64,000 bases of DNA, from positions 222,839-286,838 of the forward strand of contig JAFLEH010000002.1 of assembly GCA_017301995.1 (NCBI GenBank). Direction: 5' to 3'. Positions 26,311-35,300 of this stretch are shown one piece after another. A program made the translations under genes and the position numbers. How positions within the stretch are numbered: position 1 is the stretch's first letter; every line of letters begins with the position of its first letter. This stretch comes from Verrucomicrobiota bacterium (GTDB lineage: Bacteria; Verrucomicrobiota; Verrucomicrobiia; Verrucomicrobiales; Akkermansiaceae). Under the pieces are notes generated by a model. That model saw only the letters and a program-made list of their open reading frames with translations. It did not search any database and was not told the origin of the DNA.

Positions 26311-28875
26311 ATGTCCGAGCGTCCGGCTGAAACCGAATCCGCCCGATCCGCCGGTTGTCCGGTATGGTCCGGGGATATGCGCGCGGATGTTATGTGGGAT
26401 GCGGGGGATGATGTCGATCTGGACCTGGCGTTGCGGGTGCAGCGGGATCTGGCGATTTCCCTGCTGGGATGCGACAGTCCGCGGGATTTCCTGAGGGAGT
26501 TGTTGGAAGCGGCGTTGCGGTTGCCGGGCTACGACGGCGGGGGAACCTATCTGGTGGATGACGGCAGTGGCGAATTGGTTCTAACCGGATGGTGCGGGTT
26601 GTCGGAGAAGTTTGCGAGCCGGGTGGAGCGTTACCCTCGGGAGGCGGCGCAGTCGATGCTGGTGCGGCGGGGACGGGTGTTTTTCGGGGGGCTGGATGAG
26701 TTGCCGCCGGAGATGGCCCGAGTGCTTCGGGAGGAGGGATTGAAGGCGGTGGCGGTTCTGCCTTTGTCGTGTGCAGGCGAGTTGGTGGGCTCTCTGAATC
26801 TGGCGTCCCGGACGACCTGGGAGATCACCCGGGAGGGCAGGTTCGCGCTCGAGAGCATCGCCGCGTTGGCGCAGAACGCGTTTGCGCTGGCGATGGAGCG
26901 TCAGGCCGCGCTGGAAATGGAAAGGCAGATGGGTTTGGCACTGGATGGACTGAATCTGGGTGTTTGGCGCGCGGACTTGGCCACACGGGAATTCTATGCT
27001 TCGGCCAGGGCGCGTGAGTTGCACGGTGTGCCGCTGGAAAAGGAACTGACGGTGGAGTTGGCGAAGGAGGCGTTTCATCCGGACGACTTGCCAGGATTTC
27101 TGGCGAATGTGATGGAATCGATGGTGGAAGGCGGCAGGTTTTCGCTGGAGTATCGGATAGCCGACGGTTCCCGCTGGATAGGAGTGGAGGCCGGCTATTA
27201 CTGTGACCCGTCGCCCCGTTTCATCGGGGTGGTGCGAGACATCACGCGGCGCAAGGTGATGGAGGCGGATTTGCGGGCTTCCGGAAAGCGGTTGAAGGCC
27301 ATGGTGGGACTGCGGACAGAGGAACTGGCGAGAACGCGTGCCGGGCTGGAGCGGCAATCCGACATGCTGCAGATGGTGCTGGATGGCGCGGGAGCGGGAA
27401 TGCGGGAGATCGATTTTGTGACAAACACGGTCGTGTTGGATGAACGGGGAGGTGAATTGATGGGCTATCCTGGCGGGACGCCGGTGGAGATGGAGCGCAT
27501 GCTGGCGGAGAGGATTCATCCGGAGTGCGGGGTGGGTATGCGGCGGAGATTGGCCGAGTTGGTGGCTCACGGGGGCCGGGATGACTGGGACCATGAGTTC
27601 CGGATCATTCATCCGAACCACGGTGTTCGCTGGATCAACAGCAGGGGGACGTTGAGATCGAATGCCGACGGAAAGGTTATCGGTCTAACTGGGGTTATCC
27701 TCGACATCACCGAACGCAAGCGGGCGGCGGAAATTCTTCGCGACTGGAGCCGCTCGCTTGAGGAGCAGGTGGCGCGGCGAACCGCGGCGATCCGGGATAG
27801 TGAAGCGAGGTTTCGCATGTTGGCCGAGGCGTCGCGGGAAGGGGTGGTGATCAGCCAGAACGGGGTTGTCTTGGACGCCAACGCGCAGATCGCGGCATTG
27901 CTCGGATATGGGGTGGCCGAGATGATCGGGAGGCCGGTGTCTGATTTCGTGCCTCCCGGAGAGCGCGGGCGGGTGGCGGAGCGGATCCGGCGTGGAGACA
28001 ATACACCGTATGAGAGCCTTTTGATGCGCAAGGGTGGGGAAATCGTTCCGGTGGGTTGCCACGCGAGGATGGCGTTGCGGGACGGATCGCCGGCACGGTT
28101 GACGGTTTTGCGCGATCTAACGGATTCACGGCGTCGGTCGCGGGAACTGGAGGACCTGCGGATTGAATTGGAGAACAGCCGCGGGCTTGCCTTGGTCAGT
28201 GAGATCAACTCGGGAATTCTTCAGGAGTTGGACGGGCCGCTCGCGGCCTTGAACGCGGGAATGTCCGAAATATACGGCAGGCTGACATCTTGTTCGGATT
28301 GTCCCCCGGATGCTCCGGGGATCGTGGAGGATATCAAGGCGGATCTGGGCCGGATGAGGGAGATTGTGGTGCACCTCGGCCGGTTGGCGGATCCGTCGCC
28401 GTTGTGCCTTCAATGGATTTCGCTCAACTCGGTTTTGCGGAAGGTCTTGCCATTGCTGAAGAACGAAACCGACGAGCGTGCCGTTGTTTTTGAGACGGAA
28501 CTGACGGATATTCCGGATATCAGGGCGGATGAGGTTCAAATCAAACAGGCGGTTCTCATTCTGACGCGCAACGCATGCGAAGCCTGTGCCGAGGCCGGGC
28601 GACAACCGGGCAGGGTTTCGATTCGGACGCGGTTGGTGTCCGGCCCGGAGGTGGAACTCTCCGTTTGTGACAACGGCATGGGCTTGTCCGAGGAGGTGCT
28701 GGGGCGCTTGTTCACGCCGTTTTTCTCGACCAAACCGAGCGGCACGGGCATTGGTCTGAGGCTTTGCCAAACCATATCGCGCGCGCACGGTGGGTCGATC
28801 ACCGCCTCGAACAACCCGGCGGGAGGCGGAGCGCGCTTTGTCCTGAGATTGCCTATCAATCATGAAGCCGTCTGA
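26311..28875 (+). CDS. GAF/PAS histidine kinase with Gln in place of the H-box His
   Basis: 854 residues from the ATG at 26311, with GAGGG upstream. No membrane segment, so cytosolic. Order: GAF-like domain (~40-200), PAS (~205-325), coiled coil, PAS (~365-485), coiled coil, PAS (~500-620), a degenerate dimerisation/H-box region, and an HATPase domain (~690-850). The H-box reads ILQELDGPLAAL: the position of the phospho-accepting His is Gln638 (CAG, 28222-28224). The ATPase domain is complete: N-box LTRNACEA, CDNGMGLS, FTPFFSTKP and GTGIGLRL. It resembles the FixL/NtrB H-box class ('HELNQPLAA'). It should bind ATP but cannot autophosphorylate in the usual way. The next gene overlaps it by 14 bp and encodes a paralogue with the reverse defect. 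Confidence 0.9.
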   Translation: MSERPAETESARSAGCPVWSGDMRADVMWDAGDDVDLDLALRVQRDLAISLLGCDSPRDFLRELLEAALRLPGYDGGGTYLVDDGSGELVLTGWCGLSEKFASRVERYPREAAQSMLVRRGRVFFGGLDELPPEMARVLREEGLKAVAVLPLSCAGELVGSLNLASRTTWEITREGRFALESIAALAQNAFALAMERQAALEMERQMGLALDGLNLGVWRADLATREFYASARARELHGVPLEKELTVELAKEAFHPDDLPGFLANVMESMVEGGRFSLEYRIADGSRWIGVEAGYYCDPSPRFIGVVRDITRRKVMEADLRASGKRLKAMVGLRTEELARTRAGLERQSDMLQMVLDGAGAGMREIDFVTNTVVLDERGGELMGYPGGTPVEMERMLAERIHPECGVGMRRRLAELVAHGGRDDWDHEFRIIHPNHGVRWINSRGTLRSNADGKVIGLTGVILDITERKRAAEILRDWSRSLEEQVARRTAAIRDSEARFRMLAEASREGVVISQNGVVLDANAQIAALLGYGVAEMIGRPVSDFVPPGERGRVAERIRRGDNTPYESLLMRKGGEIVPVGCHARMALRDGSPARLTVLRDLTDSRRRSRELEDLRIELENSRGLALVSEINSGILQELDGPLAALNAGMSEIYGRLTSCSDCPPDAPGIVEDIKADLGRMREIVVHLGRLADPSPLCLQWISLNSVLRKVLPLLKNETDERAVVFETELTDIPDIRADEVQIKQAVLILTRNACEACAEAGRQPGRVSIRTRLVSGPEVELSVCDNGMGLSEEVLGRLFTPFFSTKPSGTGIGLRLCQTISRAHGGSITASNNPAGGGARFVLRLPINHEAV

Positions 28876-31444
28876 CAACATCGACATGGATAGGGATTCG
28901 GGTCGGAGTGGGGTGGAAGCTCCCGCCGGCGCGCCCGCAATGGATGATGCTCCGGAAACCGGTTCGCTGCTGCGGATTCAGCGGGATCTGGCGGTCGATC
29001 TTGTCGGTTGCGACGACAATCCGCGGTGTTTTGAATTGTTGTTGGAGAGCGCGCTGCGATTGCCTGGATTCGATGGAGGGGGAGTATTCGGAATGGGCGC
29101 GGCATCCGGCGGCGTGCGCCTTGTGTCCGGACGCCGTTTGTCGGGGGGCCTGGCGGCAACCATGGAACGGTGTGGCGGGTGGGCCAACCACGGGGACGGT
29201 TCGGGCGGAACGGTCTATCATGTTTCCGCTGCGGATTGCCGCTCCGGATTGGGGGACGCGATGAGGACGGATGGAATTTCCGGACTAACCGTTTCGCCGC
29301 TGGCGGTTGGAAATCAGGTGCTCGCGTTTTTGGCGATGTTCACCCGCGGACAGCGCGTGCCATCCCCGGATGCCATCCTGGCGCTGGAGGGGTTGGTCGC
29401 ATTCGCACGGAGCGCCATGGCGGCAATCCATGCCAGGCGGACAAGGACGGAGTTGGGGGTGGAGTTGCAATTGGCATTGGACGGTGCCGGACTCGGAACC
29501 TGGAAGATCGACCTGAACACGCGCGAGGTGGATCTATCCACCAGTGCCGCCCGGCTTCACGGTGCGTCCGCGGGTGGGGTGTTCGTGCTGGATGCCGCGA
29601 TGCGGTTCGTCCGTCATTCGGATAGATCCGGATTGCGTGCGGGCATCCGGATCGCGATTGCGACGAGAAGCGGGTTTTCGCTGGAGTACCGATCGGGCCG
29701 GGGCGAGAGGTGGATTGCCTCGGAAGCGCGTTACTATGCGGATCCATCTCCGCGTCTTATCGGGGTGTCGCGGGATGTGACCGGCAGAAAGCGCATGGAG
29801 ATGGAATTGTTGGATATGGATGCCCACCTGCGGAATCTGGTGTGCCTCCGGACCAGGGAGTTGGAGCGTGCGAACGCGGACATCGAAGCCCGGTCCGCCG
29901 CCTTGAGGCTGGCTTTGGAGGGGTCGGGGGCCGGAGGCTGGCATTTGGATGTGCCGTCAGGTGAAGTTCGGTTGGATGCCGCTTGCCGCACGATGTACGG
30001 GTTTGGTCAGAATGAGGAACTTTCCCTGGGGAAAATGGCCGGATGCTTTCATCCGGAGAGCCGCGACAGATTGATGGGCCGGTTGTCGGAGATGTTGGAG
30101 CCGGGTGCCGAGACCGAGTGGGATGAGGAGCTCCGCATTGTCCATCCGGTTTTCGGAGAGCGCTGGCTGAGCGGCCGCGGACGGGTCTTGCGCGATGATG
30201 CCGGACGGGCGGTTGGGATGGCTGGGATCAATATTGACGTTTCCGAACGCAAGAAGGCGGAAACGCTCTTCCAACAATGGAACGAGGAGTTGGAGCGATC
30301 GGTGGATGAATGCACCCGCAAACTGAGGGAGAGCGAGTCACGCTTCAGGGGGCTCGCCGAAGCGACTTTCGACGGTGTGGTGGTGAGCCAGGACGAGGTG
30401 ATCATCGACGTCAATTCGCAGGCGGCGGAAATGTTCGGCTATCAACCCGAAGAGGTGATAGGCCGTGCGAACCTCTCGTTCGTCGCGCCGGAGTCGCTGG
30501 ACGCCACAGCCGCAAGTCTGCGCGAGCAGCGGGTGGACGCCTACGAATGGATTGGAGTTCGGAAAGACGGGTCCAGGATTCCGGTGGAATCCTGGGCAAG
30601 ACTGGTGGAATGGAAGGGAGGGGTCACACGTGTGGCCGTGATCCGCGATCTAACGGAAGAAAGGCGCGCCGCCGCCGAAATCGCATCCCGACGGGCCGAG
30701 TTGGAAAGAAACCGGGCACTGGCTCTCATGGGAGAGATCGTTGCGGGAATCGTGCATCAGATTGGTCAGCCATTGAGCGCGGTGGGGAGCAATCTTGCGG
30801 CGGCGGGGGCATGGCCGCACAATTGCGCGCGAACCTGTTGCAATGTGCCTGCCGTGATCGGCGGGGCTGCCGCACATGTGGCGCGGATGCGCGACATCGT
30901 GCTGCGGATCCGTGCCGCTGCCACGCTCCGTCCCCCGAAGGCCGAGTCCATCCGGATCAACCAAGTGGTGGAAGATGTTCTCCCGCTGCTTCGCCTCGAA
31001 GCGGATACCCGCAGGCTTGTTCTGGAGACGGATTTGGCACCTGATTTGCCGGAGATCGCGGCCGACCCCGTCCAGCTCGCCCAGGTTGTGATCCAACTGG
31101 CCAGGATCGTGTTTGAAACTTTCGCCCCGGACTCTTCGGCAAGAGCGGTCCGGATTGGCACCGGACTGACGTCTGAGGGGGGGATCATGTTGGAATTGAG
31201 CGGTGAAGGGCAGGGCTTGTCGGAAAGCGACCGGAACCGCTTGGATATTAGAGAAGCGGCGGTCGGCTCCTCTCCGCCGAGGATCGGCCTCCGGTTGTCC
31301 GAAATGATTCTGCATGCCCACCATGGCCGAATCGAGACTGAGGAGTCCTCCGTCGGCGGGGGACTCCGTTTCCGAATTCTATTTCCGTCGGTGATCCCGG
31401 TCTCGCAATACCAAGGTATAATTGCGGTCCCGCCCGTTACCTGA
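28862..31444 (+). CDS. GAF/PAS histidine kinase paralogue with intact H-box and degenerate ATPase domain
   Basis: 860 residues, start overlapping the previous gene by 14 bp. The architecture and many stretches match the upstream kinase (IQRDLAVDLVGCDDNPRCFELL; LPGFDGGG), so the pair arose by tandem duplication. Three PAS regions and coiled coils follow the GAF-like domain. The H-box is IVHQIGQPLSAV with His632. The ATPase domain is eroded: the N-box Asn is Ile749 (LARIVFET), the Asp of D-x-G-x-G is Gly781 (LSGEGQGLS), the F-box is unrecognisable, and only IGLRLSEMILHAHHG remains of G2. It probably cannot bind ATP well. It is best explained as the phospho-acceptor half of a heterodimer with the upstream protein. 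Confidence 0.9.
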   Translation: MKPSDNIDMDRDSGRSGVEAPAGAPAMDDAPETGSLLRIQRDLAVDLVGCDDNPRCFELLLESALRLPGFDGGGVFGMGAASGGVRLVSGRRLSGGLAATMERCGGWANHGDGSGGTVYHVSAADCRSGLGDAMRTDGISGLTVSPLAVGNQVLAFLAMFTRGQRVPSPDAILALEGLVAFARSAMAAIHARRTRTELGVELQLALDGAGLGTWKIDLNTREVDLSTSAARLHGASAGGVFVLDAAMRFVRHSDRSGLRAGIRIAIATRSGFSLEYRSGRGERWIASEARYYADPSPRLIGVSRDVTGRKRMEMELLDMDAHLRNLVCLRTRELERANADIEARSAALRLALEGSGAGGWHLDVPSGEVRLDAACRTMYGFGQNEELSLGKMAGCFHPESRDRLMGRLSEMLEPGAETEWDEELRIVHPVFGERWLSGRGRVLRDDAGRAVGMAGINIDVSERKKAETLFQQWNEELERSVDECTRKLRESESRFRGLAEATFDGVVVSQDEVIIDVNSQAAEMFGYQPEEVIGRANLSFVAPESLDATAASLREQRVDAYEWIGVRKDGSRIPVESWARLVEWKGGVTRVAVIRDLTEERRAAAEIASRRAELERNRALALMGEIVAGIVHQIGQPLSAVGSNLAAAGAWPHNCARTCCNVPAVIGGAAAHVARMRDIVLRIRAAATLRPPKAESIRINQVVEDVLPLLRLEADTRRLVLETDLAPDLPEIAADPVQLAQVVIQLARIVFETFAPDSSARAVRIGTGLTSEGGIMLELSGEGQGLSESDRNRLDIREAAVGSSPPRIGLRLSEMILHAHHGRIETEESSVGGGLRFRILFPSVIPVSQYQGIIAVPPVT
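31408..31419. promoter_or_regulatory. Palindrome ATACCAAGGTAT upstream of the response regulator
   Basis: ATACC-AA-GGTAT at 31408-31419, within the last codons of the second kinase and 133 bp before the response regulator start. It shares TACCAAGG with the 32232-32250 motif upstream of the dockerin gene, so it could be a further site for the same regulator. Confidence 0.3.
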
Positions 31445-31551
31445 TAGTAATGCCGTCCTGCCGCCATGACGCCTCCCCCCGGAAATTCATCATCGTTAGA
31501 AGAAAGGGCGACGCCCGTGCGATCGGCCGCCTGTTCCACGGAGGTGCGCCG

Positions 31552-32214
31552 ATGACAGGGCAGGACCATCTGGTGCTGGTGCTGGACGACGATCCGTCGG
31601 TCCTGCGCGGGTTGGACCGGTTGCTGAAAGCACGCGGTTACCGCACGAGGCTCCACCAAACCCCCGAAACGCTTTTCGAGGAGGGGATGCCGGATGTTCC
31701 CGCGTGTCTGCTGTTGGATAACAATCTGAACAACGGGAAATCCGGGATTCAGGTGCATGCGGAAATCATCCGGCTGGGATGGCGGTTGCCGACGGTATTT
31801 CTAACCGGCCATTGGAACGTGCAGGAGGTTGTAAGCGCGATCCGGGCGGGTGCCGACGGATTTCTTACCAAACCCTACGACCCCGAGGATTTGCTCGCGA
31901 ACGTGGCCGGCGCCCTGGAGCATTCCCGCAGTCGGGGTACGCATCATCTTGATGAAGCCGCCGCCAGGCGGCTCGTCGCCACACTAACCGACCGCGAGCG
32001 GGAGGTTGTGTGCCATGTTTTGGCTGGAAAGCTCAACAAGGAGATTGCGGCAGAACTGAATCTGGCGCTCATCACCGTGAAGGTGCACCGTGGCCGGGCG
32101 ATGAAGAAGTTGGGAGCGGGAAACGCCGCCGAGTTGGCCCGGCTCGCCAATCTTGCGGGCCTTTGTCCACAGCGCCCGAACGAGGCGGAACGGACGTCAC
32201 GGCCGCACGCGTGA
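31552..32214 (+). CDS. FixJ-like response regulator (REC + LuxR-type HTH)
   Basis: 220 residues from the ATG at 31552, preceded by GGAGG 7 bp upstream. The receiver is complete: acidic pocket DDD (12-14), phospho-accepting Asp56 in CLLLDNNL, Thr85 in VFLTGHWNV and Lys107 in FLTKPY. The TGHWNVQEVVSAIRAGADGFLTKP stretch is FixJ-like. The LuxR-type HTH is at ~145-205 (LTDREREVVCHVLAGKLNKEIAAELN, ITVKVHRGRAMKKL). It follows the two kinases by 107 bp on the same strand and is their probable partner, and it precedes the first dockerin gene by 120 bp, a likely target. Confidence 0.92.
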   Translation: MTGQDHLVLVLDDDPSVLRGLDRLLKARGYRTRLHQTPETLFEEGMPDVPACLLLDNNLNNGKSGIQVHAEIIRLGWRLPTVFLTGHWNVQEVVSAIRAGADGFLTKPYDPEDLLANVAGALEHSRSRGTHHLDEAAARRLVATLTDREREVVCHVLAGKLNKEIAAELNLALITVKVHRGRAMKKLGAGNAAELARLANLAGLCPQRPNEAERTSRPHA

Positions 32215-32231
32215 AGATACTTTGGTTTACC

Positions 32232-32250
32232 TATACCAAGGCACAGCTTA
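32232..32250 (+). promoter_or_regulatory. 19-base shared motif, copy 1 (upstream of dockerin gene)
   Basis: TATACCAAGGCACAGCTTA, 84 bp before the start of the beta-helix/dockerin gene. It matches 37012-37030 at 17 of 19 positions, and similarity weakly continues for another ~19 bases (CGAATTCTGG against CGGATTCCGG). It is a candidate binding site for the adjacent response regulator, or a promoter element. Confidence 0.5.
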
Positions 32251-32334
32251 CCGCGCGGGCGAATTCTGGTACAACGGACCACCTGTACCGGCTTGGTGCT
32301 GGTTCGGAATCCAACTCCCCAATCCTGCAAAAAT

Positions 32335-35300
32335 ATGAAAGCCAAATGGTTTCAATCGTCCGTCCGGCCGCTGCTGGCTGTCTGTTTCACCGCCTGTTTC
32401 GCTGCCAACAGCGGGTGGGCCATCACCTACACCAGCGGAAACGGCTTCGAATACGACACCGGGGGCTGGCCCGGAACTCCACTGGTTCGAACCGCTTCAG
32501 GGACTGGCGGGGTGACTTCAAGCGAAGGAGGTTTTCACGCCATCGCATCCGCCGGTGCTTTCACCCGGTGGGGAGGCTACCAAAGTGATTTCCCCGCCGG
32601 GGGATACACCACGTCTCTGGATATCTATCTGGATGTGAATGCTGGCGTGGCGAACGACACGAGGTTCGATTATTCGTCGGCTGTTAGCAAACAGGACGGA
32701 ACCCACCTCAGAGACTATGTGTTCAATGTTGGCTTCTACAACGATACGGACGGCACGGGATCCGGGCCTCGATTTGTGGTCAGCACCGGCAACAACGCGC
32801 CAGGTTGGCCGAAGAATCCCGGTCGCAGTCCGCACGCGATTGTGACTTCGGGTTGGTATACTTTCGAGCATGTTTTTGCCGATGTGGCGGGTGTCCTGTC
32901 CGTCACGCTCAACATTAAGGATTCGCTGGGCAATGTGGTCGCCAGTTGGGCAATTTCCGATCCAGGTGACTTGATCGCCTCGGTCGTAGGTGGCAACCGT
33001 TACGGTTGGTTTCCTAACAATGGATTCGCCGGAGGTCTTGCCGTTGATCGAAGCCGCATAACGAGCAACCGCGATCCAAAGATCGCCAACATCACCCGGA
33101 GCACCTACCATCTGGCAATCAGCTCCGCTCAAGGGGAAGCGACGGTTGGCGACACCATCCGGCTGGCCGCTGGAACCTATAGCGAAGGTGCGCTAACCCT
33201 GAACAAGGAGCTCACGATTCAGGGGCCGAATCAGGGCAAGACCGGCACGGCGCCCGATCGTGTGGCGGAAGCCAGGATCAGTAACTCCCGGTGGACGGTA
33301 GCCGCCGCCGGAGTGACCATCGACGGATTGGAGATCTATCAAACCGATGATTCGGCCAGCCCGGTTTCCGTTCAGGCTTCAAACACGACCGTTAGCAATT
33401 CCGTTGTTTGCCGGGTTGGAGTGAATGCCGGACAACCGGTCCGTGGTATCGAGATTTCTCCCGGTCTCGCAGGTTACTCGATTACCGGCAACCTCTTCAC
33501 CGGCGACAGCTCCGGCGGCTTCTTCAGCGGTCACAAGACTTGGAATTCCGGGATGTATGTGAACGGCGGTGCCGGAACGATCACTGGAAATACCTTTGAG
33601 AACTGCCGCACGGCGATCAATCTCGACGACTTCAACTCCGGCATCACACTTAGCGGCAACACCTTCCGCAACAGCGGCACTTACCTATCCTTCGGCGGAG
33701 TCACGCCGACCAGCGGCCAATACACGATCGCCGGAAACGAGTTCTTCCTCGATTGGGCAAACATCGAGACCAACTGGCTGCCTTCCGCCATCCTAAACAA
33801 TAGCAATGTCGCTCCCGCCTTCCGCATTGATGCCACCGGCAATACCTTTGGCGGAGTCGCCACCGCGGACCTCAGCAACGACCAGAAATTCCAGATTGAA
33901 GGCCGCATGGTTCATCGCGGGCGTTCCGGCAAGAACGGTGTGGTCGATTTCGTCGCCAACCAGCAAGTGGTGGTGGGTTCTTCGGCCTCCTATACTATCA
34001 CGGCGGCGATTGGCGCGGCTCCAACCGGGGGGTCGGTGCTTATCGGCCCCGGCACATACACCGAGGACATTTTGGTCAACAAGCCCATCACGCTCGGAGG
34101 AGCGGGTGCCGGGACGACTATCCTCAACGGTATTGGCACCACCGCGCTGGGAACGGTTCAACTGACTCCGGCCGTCGGAGCGGTGACCATCGAGAAACTC
34201 ACGGTCGTTGGGCTTGACGGACCGCCCGGGCTGGAGAAGGCAGCCATTTACCTTCAAGGCAACCAGTCAAGCGTGACCATCCGCGACAACACGGTCACGG
34301 CCAAGGGCGATGCCGCCATCCAGACCGAATACGGTGCTGCCATTGCCGGTCTGATTATTGAAGGAAATACGCTCAACGGTTCGACTTTCAATTTGCCGGG
34401 CACCGGAGGTACCGCTGGCGACCAGTTCTCGACACCGAACTGGCCACGCTCGCTTGTTTACATCGGCGGCCCCGGAAAGAGCAATGTGGCATTCACCGGA
34501 AACACCGTTGAAGGTGTGTCTGGCGACGGGAACAACAGCAACGTGATGGTCAACATCGACGCCGCCGGTGCCACCATCACCGGCAATACCTTCGCCGGCA
34601 ACAATGGATCCCGTCCTGGTGTCGGCCTCCTCCGCGCCCGCGGCAGCAACACCGACATTCAGAATAACACCTTCTCGGGTCTGTCCGCCGTCGGTATCAT
34701 CATCGGCTCCGGCAGCAGCGACACAGCCGCCACCAGTGAGGTTACCGAAAACAGCTTCGTCGCATCTTATGCCTCCGCTTTGGTGAACTCCAGCGCATCT
34801 TCGATTGACGCCACCAAGTGCTACTGGGGAGCACCGAACCCGAATTTCGCCGGGGTGGTCAGCGGTACGGTTTCAACCAGCCCTTGGTATGCCGATGCGG
34901 CGCGTACGATTCTTGTGACGGCGGCCAACTTCGAGGATGCCACGATACCTGCGGGTTCTTCGGTCGTTGAGGACGATCTCTACATCGGACCGGGCTCCAC
35001 GCACACGGTGTTGGGGTCACTTGAGGTTACCGGCGATCTGACGCTCGCCGAGGACGCCACGCTTGAAGTGGTCGACGGATCGTTGACACTCAACGGCAGC
35101 ACGATCGCCGGGACATTCACCTTCTTCAACAGCTTCGGCTCGGTGAATTTCGACGATGATGTGAGCATCACCGGCAGCGCCGAGGGGCTGATCTTGGTAA
35201 GCGATGTGCATGTGGCCGACGGCGCCACGGTGACCGTTGACGGGAAGCTGGTGATTGACGGCTGCGTGATGGATTCGACCGGGCGCTTCAACCTGGCGGT

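Noticed and set aside
28222..28224. Gln in the first kinase's H-box as a simple sequencing error
   Set aside because: CAG is one base from CAC/CAT, so this cannot be excluded outright, but neighbouring H-box residues have also drifted (Asp-Gly instead of Asn-Gln before Pro), and the second kinase shows the reciprocal loss.
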